NCBI RefSeq assembly: GCF_000622895.1
Contig: NZ_AVCC01000002.1
Location: 1-64,000, forward strand
From: Herminiimonas sp. CN
Lineage (GTDB): Bacteria > Pseudomonadota > Gammaproteobacteria > Burkholderiales > Burkholderiaceae_D
Direction: 5' to 3'
Length of the DNA: 64,000 nucleotides
Each line of letters starts with the position of its first letter. Positions within the stretch are counted from its first letter, which is position 1. Under the pieces are notes generated by a model. The model was not told the origin of the DNA. It saw only the letters and a list, made by a program, of their open reading frames with translations, and did no database searches. The position numbers and the translations under genes were made by a program. This document shows, piece by piece, positions 43,797-52,095 of the stretch.

Positions 43797-44114
43797 TTCG
43801 TTTCCTTTGGTTGGTCAATCAAGATCGATAGCTCAATCCATTTCCCGCGCTGGTGGTATGGGGATGCGGCCTCAGGAGAGCGGCAAGGCAGAGCGGGAGG
43901 CAAAGCAGGCCGGGAGGGAAGGCCGGGGCACTGGGGAAGCGAGGGGGTGGGTGGGTGGGTGGGCAGTTCGATATCCCGGCAACGATTCCGGCTTCTTAGT
44001 TCAACTTGAAAATTCTTTGGACTAATCGTGCGCCAAAGAAAAAGCGGCATCGCCAATTGGTCAATGCCGCTGAAATTTGATCCTCGCAATTGAATGGCGG
44101 AGGCAGTGCCGTCG
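43797..44114. other. 318-bp G-rich non-coding region with a G-quadruplex motif
   Basis: GGGGG followed by four T-separated GGG runs at 43943-43963 meets the criterion for a stable parallel G-quadruplex. The region around it (43861-43970) is strongly purine-rich on the plus strand. A proline-rich minus-strand frame spans it but lacks a ribosome site and family similarity. Confidence 0.7.
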
Positions 44115-44321
44115 TCAACAGCGCCGTTGGGGTGGCAGTGACGCAAGCCAACGCTCGGCCTCAGTCCGAAGAATAATGGTACGACGCCCCAGCTTCTTCG
44201 CCGCCAGTTTCCCGGCACTCATTTCGGCGTAGGCCGCTGTGCGCCCAACGCCTGCCCATCGGCAAAAGTCATCGACTGAAAATGCGCCGCCTGCGCTTGG
44301 TACTGATTGCTGTTGATCCAT
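44115..44321 (-). CDS. Excisionase-like helix-turn-helix protein
   Basis: The 68-residue protein has FSVDDFCRWAGVGRTAAYAEMSAGKLAAKKLGRRTIILRTEAERWL, the AlpA/HTH_17 fold. GGAG lies six bases before ATG 44321. It is the best candidate for the excision factor of island 2. The 222 bp before the next gene contain nothing identifiable. Confidence 0.75.
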   Translation of the reverse strand: MDQQQSVPSAGGAFSVDDFCRWAGVGRTAAYAEMSAGKLAAKKLGRRTIILRTEAERWLASLPPQRRC

Positions 44322-44543
44322 ATTTCGCTCCCTGCAAGTTGATGGTGCAGTGATATATGGAAATAGCGCATCGTCTGCTAGATAGATTCATTCCGCAGGC
44401 CTCGGATGGCTCAGGCGTACATCAAGAATGGCGCAAAAAGCTCGTCAGACCCAGCGCGGTACTGGGCTGAAACTCTAAACAAATGGGCCAATCCTGCCTG
44501 CGCAAAAAGGGCAAACGAGTCCGGGCGAAGCGATTTCTGACGG

Positions 44544-44786
44544 CTAAGCTTCTTCCACGATCGTGAGCAATTCCACAACATCCACCCCGAGGGCCATAGC
44601 CAATTTCTCAAGCCCATCGATCGAGATGTTGGTCACGCAACGCTCAAGTTGGGAGACATATGTGCGGTGAAAGTCCGCAAGCTCTGCCATGTATTCCTGG
44701 CTCCATTGCCGCTCGGCTCGCAACCGCTTCAAATTTGTAGCGATTCGCACACGGGCATCACCTGGCTGATTTTTTCTAGCTTTCAT
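44544..44786 (-). CDS. XRE-family transcriptional regulator
   Basis: The start is ATG 44786, giving 80 residues consisting almost only of an XRE helix-turn-helix (IATNLKRLRAERQWSQEYMAELADFHRTYVSQLERCVTNISIDGLEKLA). Single-domain regulators of this kind resemble controller proteins of restriction systems. It is divergent from the lipoprotein gene and lies in the defence island, so it might control the downstream R-M operon, although it is about 0.95 kb away. Confidence 0.8.
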   Translation of the reverse strand: MKARKNQPGDARVRIATNLKRLRAERQWSQEYMAELADFHRTYVSQLERCVTNISIDGLEKLAMALGVDVVELLTIVEEA

Positions 44787-44950
44787 GAGGCAGGAGAGTG
44801 CACTTCTACTGTCTATCAATCTACAGCGCATGACTCTACTGGCTTTGAATCTCATTCACAGATAGAATGTTCTGGGCCTTGAGATGTGGCGTCCAAGTCA
44901 ATGACCTACCCTACCAGCAACCAACCAATCCATCAGTGAGGAACGTACGT

Positions 44951-45565
44951 ATGAACAAAACGAATTTAGCTATTTCCCTGTGTTTCAGCGTGAGCTTGCT
45001 AGCAGGTTGCTCCAGCAAGCCAGGAATTGGTGACGTACAGGATCAAGTTGTCGAGGCATGGAAATCGTGTGATATTGTCAAACCCACTGACTTCCAGAAG
45101 ACAAACGGGGTCGATAACGGGAATAGCTACGAAATTGCCGCAACATACAAGATAGAAGTCGTTAAAGAAATCCCGAAGGGAAACCCTTTGCAGCCAGAAG
45201 TCCCTGCCGGATTGAATGACGCCGACTACGCCGAGCTGCAATCAATGTCCAGCATTTCTCCAGCAGCAGCCCCGTCAGACGATGCAACTCCAGAGCTGAA
45301 GGCTGAATATGCAAAGACACAGCAAGCGGTGGCTAATCGCGCATCGATAGAAAAGAGGATGGAAGCACGCAAAGCTCCATATCTTGCAGCCCATCAGCAG
45401 GCGAAAGAGTTCTACGAAAAAAATTGCATGCAGCTGGCGATGCCATTGTTCAACTTTGCCCGGAAAAATGGAAAGAACCCCTACGCGCTGGCAAAGGGCG
45501 ATGTCATTGACGTGTCAGCCAATTTCACAATGATTAAATCGGAAAAGGGTTGGGTCATCCAATAG
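44951..45565 (+). CDS. Hypothetical lipoprotein
   Basis: The start is ATG 44951 with GAGGAA upstream. The 204-residue product has a type II signal (LAISLCFSVSLLAGCSSKP, lipobox LAGC). The mature part is helical and charged (AYAKTQQAVANRASIEKRMEARKAPYLAAHQQAKEFYEKN-like). One cysteine remains (ENCMQ-type). Not recognised as a family. Periplasmic lipoproteins are occasional island cargo, for example in superinfection exclusion; no such function is shown here. Confidence 0.65.
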   Translation: MNKTNLAISLCFSVSLLAGCSSKPGIGDVQDQVVEAWKSCDIVKPTDFQKTNGVDNGNSYEIAATYKIEVVKEIPKGNPLQPEVPAGLNDADYAELQSMSSISPAAAPSDDATPELKAEYAKTQQAVANRASIEKRMEARKAPYLAAHQQAKEFYEKNCMQLAMPLFNFARKNGKNPYALAKGDVIDVSANFTMIKSEKGWVIQ

Positions 45566-45664
45566 CGTATTGGGTGATTCACTTCGAGGCACAGCGGCCT
45601 GCTCCGTGCGTACCACGCCCCCCATTTTCCGTCATGAGCAATTAAGGGCGGCACGAATTCCAGC

Positions 45665-45695
45665 GTAACGAGTCCGGGCTATGGAGACTCGTTAC
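45665..45695 (-). terminator. Perfect inverted repeat downstream of res
   Basis: GTAACGAGTC, 11-nt loop, GACTCGTTAC is a perfect 10-bp stem 33 bp beyond the res stop. There is no T run, so it may be a weak terminator or a processing site. Confidence 0.4.
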
Positions 45696-45727
45696 CCATG
45701 AGGAAAAACAACATTACAAACAGGAAA

Positions 45728-48430
45728 TCATGCCAACTTGTCGGCGATTTGCTGGAAAACGTTCCGCCCTTGATCGTCGCGTTCGACGGCAAACAGAAAC
45801 ACGCAGCGCCCGCCGCTGGACTGTTGCCACTGGTGGCCGACCTGCTGCTTTTCGCGTGAGTCGTCGTTGGTCTTATAAGGCTCGCCCTTGTATTCGACGG
45901 CCAGAACGCGGCCATCAACCAACTCGGCCACAAAGTCCGGGTAGAAGTAATCCGTGGATGTCGGCAACCAGAACGAAAACCGCTCTTGCCGTTCAATGTT
46001 GCGCACCCACTGCTTGACCTTGGCATGGGCATCGATGGCTTGCGCGCAGCGGAATTCCTCAGCCACTTGGCCCGCCTGCGTCTTCTCGCGCAGGTCATGG
46101 ATCATCGGGTAGAAGTGCTTGCTGAACTCGTAGCTACCTTGATAAATCTGACGCGCAGGGTATTGGCCTGCTTGGTAGTGAAAACTGTAATGCGCCAACT
46201 GCTCAATGCCGGGAACGGCCATGTCCATGAGCCTCCCTTGAAAGCCCTTAGCCATTGCCAACTGGCGCAGTCGTCCAATTTCCTTGGTCAGAGCCCGCGC
46301 CAACTGGAAGCGCGCGCGCACCAGCGCGGTAAGCGTGAAGTGGCGGTCAGCGATAAGGTGCGTGACCATCTTCACCAGATACGCCTGCATTTGTGCCTGC
46401 CCAATATCGGACTGGCGCGCCTCAACGTCCAACCAGCGAATCAAGTCCTGCTGGCTGGTGTGGCTTACCGTGTCGTTAAGCAGCAGTTGCTGCACATCGG
46501 TATGTCGATAAGTAACCTTCTCGCCATTGACATCAATCTCGAACGAGTTGACGGTCTCGGTGATACTGAACCCGGCTAGCTGCACTTGATGATCCAACAA
46601 ACTCCAGTCGCCCAAACTGGACAGCGTTTCACGCTCCACCACTTCAAGATGATTGCCCAAGTCCAGGCAAAGCTGAGGAATCGGCGCGAAGGCCAACCCT
46701 AACTGCGCCGGGGCTCGCATGGCCTGCCGCACCGCTCGGTGGGCGTCGAATTGTTCCTTGACCTTGTCACGCACCTTTGCGGGCATGGCACTGCTGATAA
46801 ACGCCTCAGCTTGCGTCAGTATCTCGCTGCTGACCTCACCATTCAACAAGACGGTTGCGCCTTGGGTGGTCGGCATAATTCGCACAGCCTGCTTCAATTC
46901 ATCCGGCCAATGCTGAATGTCAGGTACTTGCGGCAGATCGATGTGGCAGTCTGGTATTGCTGGGGCGACTGCGCCACCAGTCCGGGCCAACGGTGCCGTG
47001 CCACCCTCACCGCCAACCAACGGCAATGCCTGCTGCTGAACAATGAGCGATGCCGTTTCCAGCCTTTCAAAGCCCATGTTTTGCACCATGCGGTCTTTGA
47101 GGGTGGCAGCTGCCTGAGCGAAATTGTCGGCAACGATGTGGGCGTATGCCTTATTCAAGTCGTCCTGGGAGCGGTTCTTTGCATACGGCATGCGAAGCAC
47201 CCGACCCAACAATTGCTCTACGTCTTTCGCCGAGTTCACCGATTGCAAGCTGGCGAGCACATAAGCAAATGAACAGTCCCAGCCTTCCTTAAGCGCTTCA
47301 ACGGTGATGACGTAGCGGATTTGGCACGCACGGTCGAACAGGTTGATGCCATCCAGTTCCTTCTGCGTGCCGGTGGCTACGGCAATCTGGTTCTCGGGAA
47401 TTTGTTCCTGTTCGATCAAGTGCTGGCGAACGACAGCCACCGTTGCCTCCCCATTGATCGGCATGGCTTGCACCAACGCGATAGGACGGACATAATCAGT
47501 CTCACGCTGAGCGACGATTTCCAGACGGTCGCGGGTAAGCACCGCATCGCGCAAGCATTCACGCCAACCTTGTGGATGCTCAGCCAACACTATCGGCAGC
47601 TTGATCATTTGCTCGGCCTTCAGCTCGGCGGCTGCAACGTGATAAAGGACGTTATTGCCCGGCACTGGCGTGGCAGTCATCTCGATCACACAACTTGGAT
47701 TCACGCGCCCCAGCGATTTAAAGAAGCGGTCAGTGCGGTTGTTGTGCGCCTCGTCCACGATCACAATGGGGCGTTGCAAGTGCATCCAGTTGGCGACGGA
47801 ATACTTCACTCGGCCCAAGTCCTTGGCCGTCAGGTAGGGTTGCGTTTGCAAGTCTGCCTCCGACACTTTCTCTAGCCCGGTCGTCAGGTGCGGGGCCAGA
47901 TTGTCAAAGTGGGGGGCCAGCTCTTCAAAGAATGAATAGACGTTTCGCTTAGCCGTGTCCGTCACGTTGAACGACTGGATCGTGGCGACGATCACGATGG
48001 CGGCTTTTCCGACATCGTGCGGGCTGACGGTTTGCAGGCTTTCCAAGTCGCACACTTGGACGCGATCACCGAAATAATGTGCCAATGCCTGACGGTACGG
48101 ATGGCGCGCATTCGCCAATGCTTCAAGGGTCTGAGTGCGAATCGTATCCGACGGCGTAAGCCACAAGGCAATCGGCGCATCGCTATCGAGCACCGCCTTG
48201 CCAGCCAAGGCAACGGCGTGCGCGGCCATGATTGTTTTCCCGCCGCCAGTTGGCACGCGCAGACAGACACACGGGATGTCGCCAAACAACGGGGCGTAGG
48301 TTTCGCCGATGCGGTTTTGTGTCGCCAGCGTTGCCCTATATGCTTCGGTTACGGGCTTGCTGCGCGTGTCGGTCAGGAATTGCGTGAGCACCGTCAAGGC
48401 GCTCTGTTGGTAGGTTTTGAGTGTCAGCAT
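45728..48430 (-). CDS. Type III-like restriction enzyme Res subunit (helicase-nuclease)
   Basis: The 900-residue protein has an SF2 helicase core: motif I VPTGGGKTIMAAHAVAL (about residue 60), motif II IVIVDEAHNNRTD, motif III MTATPVPG, and motif VI QLLGRVLRMPYAKNR. The C-terminus has a PD-(D/E)XK nuclease with FYPDFVAELVDGRVLAVEYKGE. This is the layout of type III Res. It translocates from unmethylated sites and cuts DNA. It overlaps the preceding accessory gene by 7 bp. Confidence 0.88.
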   Translation of the reverse strand: MLTLKTYQQSALTVLTQFLTDTRSKPVTEAYRATLATQNRIGETYAPLFGDIPCVCLRVPTGGGKTIMAAHAVALAGKAVLDSDAPIALWLTPSDTIRTQTLEALANARHPYRQALAHYFGDRVQVCDLESLQTVSPHDVGKAAIVIVATIQSFNVTDTAKRNVYSFFEELAPHFDNLAPHLTTGLEKVSEADLQTQPYLTAKDLGRVKYSVANWMHLQRPIVIVDEAHNNRTDRFFKSLGRVNPSCVIEMTATPVPGNNVLYHVAAAELKAEQMIKLPIVLAEHPQGWRECLRDAVLTRDRLEIVAQRETDYVRPIALVQAMPINGEATVAVVRQHLIEQEQIPENQIAVATGTQKELDGINLFDRACQIRYVITVEALKEGWDCSFAYVLASLQSVNSAKDVEQLLGRVLRMPYAKNRSQDDLNKAYAHIVADNFAQAAATLKDRMVQNMGFERLETASLIVQQQALPLVGGEGGTAPLARTGGAVAPAIPDCHIDLPQVPDIQHWPDELKQAVRIMPTTQGATVLLNGEVSSEILTQAEAFISSAMPAKVRDKVKEQFDAHRAVRQAMRAPAQLGLAFAPIPQLCLDLGNHLEVVERETLSSLGDWSLLDHQVQLAGFSITETVNSFEIDVNGEKVTYRHTDVQQLLLNDTVSHTSQQDLIRWLDVEARQSDIGQAQMQAYLVKMVTHLIADRHFTLTALVRARFQLARALTKEIGRLRQLAMAKGFQGRLMDMAVPGIEQLAHYSFHYQAGQYPARQIYQGSYEFSKHFYPMIHDLREKTQAGQVAEEFRCAQAIDAHAKVKQWVRNIERQERFSFWLPTSTDYFYPDFVAELVDGRVLAVEYKGEPYKTNDDSREKQQVGHQWQQSSGGRCVFLFAVERDDQGRNVFQQIADKLA

Positions 48431-48978
48431 GCTTGTTGTTCTGTCTGTCCTTCGTGCGCCACGCCAAATAGTGTGTCGAGCAATTCTGCCGTAGTAAGCG
48501 GCCCCTTAAACTTGTTACGCTTCACATCGCGGTAATGCTGCCGGGTCTTGCGGTTGCCATCGCTGTCTCGCCTGCCCGGCGTAATAGAAGCCTTGTTATC
48601 CTCTACACTGGGCATCGGCTCGTGGGCCATGCCTCCATAGAATAGGAAATGATCTATCAGCAACTCGTCTTCGGTGTGCACCACGACAACTACGCAGCTA
48701 CCATGCATGCGGGTGAAGTCGAGACGCACGGAAAACTTGCTCGCGGCCCCCTTCGCGTGTACTTGCTTGACCTGTATGTATCGCAGCTTGGAACCGCATC
48801 CGAGCACCAAGTCAAAGCCAGAGTCGTCCACTTCCGAGTTGAAGATGTTCAGCGGCATAGTGGGGTCACGCCGCCACAACTCTCCGGCAAGGTCAGCCAC
48901 CATGCGGTGCACCAGCACGTTTTCAACATATGAGGAACGTTCGGCAAGTGCTTTGCGGTATTCAGCTGATTCGGTCAT
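48424..48978 (-). CDS. Accessory PD-(D/E)XK nuclease-like protein between mod and res
   Basis: The 184-residue protein has NSEVDDSGFDLVLGCGSKLRYIQVKQ, an E/D...QxK arrangement typical of the PD-(D/E)XK fold, followed by a hydrophobic strand (GSCVVVVVHTEDELLIDHFLF). It begins 11 bp after the mod stop and overlaps res, so it is part of the operon. Classic type III systems consist of mod and res only; this third gene may be a second nuclease or a specificity factor. Family not recognised. Confidence 0.6.
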   Translation of the reverse strand: MTESAEYRKALAERSSYVENVLVHRMVADLAGELWRRDPTMPLNIFNSEVDDSGFDLVLGCGSKLRYIQVKQVHAKGAASKFSVRLDFTRMHGSCVVVVVHTEDELLIDHFLFYGGMAHEPMPSVEDNKASITPGRRDSDGNRKTRQHYRDVKRNKFKGPLTTAELLDTLFGVAHEGQTEQQAC

Positions 48979-48988
48979 GCCATCGGCC

Positions 48989-50560
48989 CTATCGAATCTT
49001 CACATCATACGGAATCTGCTTGAACGTGACACCCTCTACCGCAAGGCGTGAAGCACCAAGTCGCGTAGTTTCCCCATAAACTACTTTTGGCCCAGCATGT
49101 GGGAATATATCATTGATAGATTGCAGAACGGCATGCGTCAGGACGTTGCCACCTGCCGGGCGTCGGTCGCCCAGGATGCCGTTGTATAGCAGATAGTAGG
49201 CAGTGCCGTTATGAAGGCCCAGTAGCGGCTTGTCAAATGTTTGGTGGCCCGGCTCACCGATTTCGAAGTGCCAAACATATGCAGCTAGTGTAGCGAATTT
49301 TACTTCGTCACTGATGCGGCCATCCTCGTCAAAAGCTGGTGCGCCAAGTACGCAGTATCGGAATCCCCCGCCGCCTCGCCAATCAACGTCTTTGCTTATA
49401 CCGCCCTGTTCGCCTTCGACGACTTTTAGCATTCTCGGCAAACAGTGCGTGCGGGCATGATCCCCCATTTCAATTCCAATGTAACGCCGCCCCATTTTAT
49501 GCGCCACTGCAACGGTGGTCGCCGAGCCAAGAAACGAGTCCAAAACGATATCGCCCTCGCTGCTGGCAATATGAATGATTCGGGCGAGCAGTTTTTCTGG
49601 CTTGGGTGTCTCAAACGCAGCCTTTGCGCCGAACAGCTTTTCGATTTCCGCGCTTGCGTGCTGATTTAACGCGAGATCATCCCATATGCTCGGAGACGAC
49701 ATCCCTTGCTTTGCTTCGGACTCAAACAGTTTGCGCATTGGCGTTTTGGCAGTGCCTTTGACTCCCCAATACAGCCGACGGTCTGCCTGGAGGCGCGCCA
49801 TCTCTTCCTTGTTATGACGCCAACACGTACCCTGTCTGGGAAATACCTCTTCCCCCGTATATGGATTGACTACTCCGTAGTAAAGACTTTCAACGAATCT
49901 CCCGCCTTTTCCATTGGCTGTCGTATCAATCTTACGAAAGGCCCCGCGCGGATCAAGTCCACCAGGTTCGGTGAACGCTTGATATTGAGCGTTTGCCTTG
50001 TCGGTCCGCTCCATCAGGTTGAACGAAAGTTCTGCCCGAGATTTTTTTGTGTTTGCATCCTTGCGGCGCGCCCACACTAGTATATGGTCATGTACCAGAC
50101 CTACCTTACGGTCATTCGGTGGGCCATCCCGCTTGCGCCAAGAAATATCAATGATGAAGCTGTCTCGCCCAAAGATTTCATCCGCCATTACCCGAAAATA
50201 ATGAGCCTCGTTGTCGTCCAAGGTTACCCAAAGACTTCCATCGTCGGCAAGTAACTCCCGCATCAGTACCAGCCGTGGATACATCATTGAAAGCCACTGA
50301 CTATGCTCAAGCCTGTCATCATAGTGGCCGAAATCTGTCTTGGTATTGTATGGCGGATCGATGAAGATGCATTTGACCCGGCCCGCATAGAACGGGATTA
50401 AGGCTTTAAGCGCCAATAGGTTGTCACCCTGAATTAGCAGGTTATCGGCGTTGGCACCAGTGATATCGCCGTGAACCGACTCATGTTGAATCAAGTGATA
50501 GGGCACCTCTCTTACGGCTTCCTTCGCTTGATTTTTATTTACCCAGTCTAAAAATGGCAT
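48989..50560 (-). CDS. Type III-like site-specific DNA methyltransferase (Mod)
   Basis: The start is ATG 50560, giving 523 residues. The catalytic motif IV is DPPY (residues 68-71, CIFIDPPYNTKTDF) and SAM motif I follows late (DIVLDSFLGSATTVAVAHKMGRRYIGIEM), the beta-class order of N6-adenine/N4-cytosine methylases such as type III Mod. The region in between holds the target-recognition domain (WRKRDGPPNDRKVGLVHDHILVWAR). It protects host sites from Res. It lies 71 bp downstream of the integrase stop. Confidence 0.9.
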   Translation of the reverse strand: MPFLDWVNKNQAKEAVREVPYHLIQHESVHGDITGANADNLLIQGDNLLALKALIPFYAGRVKCIFIDPPYNTKTDFGHYDDRLEHSQWLSMMYPRLVLMRELLADDGSLWVTLDDNEAHYFRVMADEIFGRDSFIIDISWRKRDGPPNDRKVGLVHDHILVWARRKDANTKKSRAELSFNLMERTDKANAQYQAFTEPGGLDPRGAFRKIDTTANGKGGRFVESLYYGVVNPYTGEEVFPRQGTCWRHNKEEMARLQADRRLYWGVKGTAKTPMRKLFESEAKQGMSSPSIWDDLALNQHASAEIEKLFGAKAAFETPKPEKLLARIIHIASSEGDIVLDSFLGSATTVAVAHKMGRRYIGIEMGDHARTHCLPRMLKVVEGEQGGISKDVDWRGGGGFRYCVLGAPAFDEDGRISDEVKFATLAAYVWHFEIGEPGHQTFDKPLLGLHNGTAYYLLYNGILGDRRPAGGNVLTHAVLQSINDIFPHAGPKVVYGETTRLGASRLAVEGVTFKQIPYDVKIR

Positions 50561-50631
50561 GTTCGTTTTTCTGTTAGTGAAGTGGCAGACCTGTAGCCTG
50601 TGGCAGGCTGTGTGCGGCTGATAAGGCTCAG

Positions 50632-51909
50632 TCAATCATTATTGGATTTTTCACTCTTCCATTTGTCCAGCCAGTCCGCCCACTCCTGCATCATCGTGGC
50701 ACGGTGCGCAAAATAGTCAGCGTGATTATATGCGCGCCGTACGCCGTTGGGTTCTGAATGTGCTAATTGCCGCTCGATCCAGTCCGACGAATATTCCAGC
50801 TCATTGAGACGCGTGCTTCCCGTCGTCCTCGTCGCGTGAGGGCTGAACTTGCCTGACCAGCCCAAGACCTTCAACATTTGCCGGAACGAGGCAGTTACCA
50901 TCGGCCTGGCTCTATCGTCACGGTGCGGGAATAGGTGTTTCCTGTCGCCTGTAAGCGTTGCCATTCCGCGCAGCCACTTCAACGCCTGACGGGGTAAGGG
51001 AATATGGTGTTCCTTACGCTTCTTCATGCGCGCTGCCGGAATACGCCAAATGGCGGCGTCAAGGTCGAACTCAGCCCATTCGGCCTCAACCACTTCAGAC
51101 GGGCGGGCGAGCGTCAGCCACATCAACATAAAGGCGCACTGCGTTTGGTGGTTGCCGCCATGCCCATCGACATCGCGCAAGAGTTGCCCGATTTCCCCGA
51201 CTTCCAAGGGTGTTTTGTGCTGGGTCTTGTTTTTCGGCAATGCTTCGCGCCACCGATGCACGGGGTTGACATCGACACGGAAGGTTTCGGTCGCCAATTC
51301 AAAGATGCCGAACATGGTGCGTTTGGCCTCCGCCATGACAGTCGGCCCATTTTTCTCAGCAGCTTTTTGGAGAATTGACAACACGATGGGCGGTGTAATT
51401 GCCTTCAACGGCATTTTGCCGATGGCTGGGAATACGACGCGCTGAAGCATGTCCAGCCTGCGTTTCTTGGTGATCTCTTCCCAGTCTTTCCGGACGATCC
51501 ATTCTTTGGCAATGGCCTCGAAGGTATTGGTCTGTTCGTGGGCGGACTTTAAACGAACAAGTTGCTGCTCCCGCGCCGGGTGCAAACCTTGCTTGACTTG
51601 TTTGCGGGCGGCCTCTGCTTTCTCCCTTGCAACCTTGAGTGAGGTTTCAGGATAGCTGCCCAATGCGAAGCGGTTTTCCTTGCCAAACAACTGATATTTG
51701 AACCGCCAGAGCTTGGAGCCGCTGGGCATCACTTCAAGATAAAGCCCGTTTTCAATGGCTTTCTTGAAAGGCTTGTCTTTGACCTTTAGGTTACGCAGGG
51801 TTAAATCGGAAATCCCGCGTTTCGGGGCAGGTTTTTGGGAGGATTCTGGGGCATGATTTTTGACGCTATCGCTAGCATCCATGCGGGTTTCAGGGCATTG
51901 CAGGGGCAT
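50632..51909 (-). CDS. Tyrosine integrase of island 2 (P4 type)
   Basis: The start is ATG 51909 behind AAGGAGA; earlier in-frame codons reach 51951 but lack a site. The 425-residue protein has the DUF4102-type N-terminal domain (KAIENGLYLEVMPSGSKLWRFKY), core-binding domain and a complete catalytic domain: R in LARPSEVVEAEW, H-x-x-R in HATRTTGSTRLNE, and the Tyr in RRAYNHADYFAHR. It is clearly homologous along its length to the frameshifted integrase of island 1. It sits 173 bp from its att core. A GGGGCAT arm repeat overlaps its start codon, which may couple integrase expression to DNA binding. Confidence 0.93.
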   Translation of the reverse strand: MPLQCPETRMDASDSVKNHAPESSQKPAPKRGISDLTLRNLKVKDKPFKKAIENGLYLEVMPSGSKLWRFKYQLFGKENRFALGSYPETSLKVAREKAEAARKQVKQGLHPAREQQLVRLKSAHEQTNTFEAIAKEWIVRKDWEEITKKRRLDMLQRVVFPAIGKMPLKAITPPIVLSILQKAAEKNGPTVMAEAKRTMFGIFELATETFRVDVNPVHRWREALPKNKTQHKTPLEVGEIGQLLRDVDGHGGNHQTQCAFMLMWLTLARPSEVVEAEWAEFDLDAAIWRIPAARMKKRKEHHIPLPRQALKWLRGMATLTGDRKHLFPHRDDRARPMVTASFRQMLKVLGWSGKFSPHATRTTGSTRLNELEYSSDWIERQLAHSEPNGVRRAYNHADYFAHRATMMQEWADWLDKWKSEKSNND

Positions 51910-51961
51910 ATATTCTCCTTGGTGGAGGGGCATACACCGTGCATGCCCCATTCCATGCCCC
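51848..51961. repeat. Right arm-type repeats of island 2
   Basis: GGGGCAT at 51848, 51903 and 51927, and its complement ATGCCCC at 51943 and 51955, cluster around the integrase start. The copy at 51903-51909 includes the start codon. They mirror the three copies at the left end. Confidence 0.65.
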
Positions 51962-52079
51962 TATATAAGAAGATTGCCCACGTACACACTAGTACATCTA
52001 CGGACAATCAACCTATTGCTTTCAATGAGTTAGCCGAGCGAGCGAACGTCGGCGAACACCAGAAAACAGCTACTGCTAC

Positions 52080-52095
52080 TTAGACGTTAAACAGG
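52080..52095. repeat. Right attachment site, inside the ychF 3' end
   Basis: TTAGACGTTAAACAGG encodes the ychF stop and last codons on the reverse strand and contains the core AGACGTT (52082-52088). It is the junction where island 2 supplies the gene's tail. Confidence 0.8.

Larger units (their letters stand above)
37163..52088. mobile_element. Integrative island 2: defence/counter-defence element (14.9 kb)
   Basis: It lies between the middle and right AGACGTT cores, with GGGGCAT repeats in both orientations near both ends and an intact tyrosine integrase next to the right end. Cargo: PD-(D/E)XK protein, ArdC-like protein, HUH Rep-like protein, HigB/HigA-ImmA/beta operon, lipoprotein, and a type III-like restriction-modification operon. 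No conjugation or phage structural genes are present. Its right end supplies the current ychF stop codon. Confidence 0.8.

Noticed and set aside
43793-44218. A 141-codon proline-rich minus-strand frame across the G-rich region
   Set aside because: It overlaps the excisionase-like gene and its proline-rich middle simply reflects the C-rich strand of the quadruplex region.
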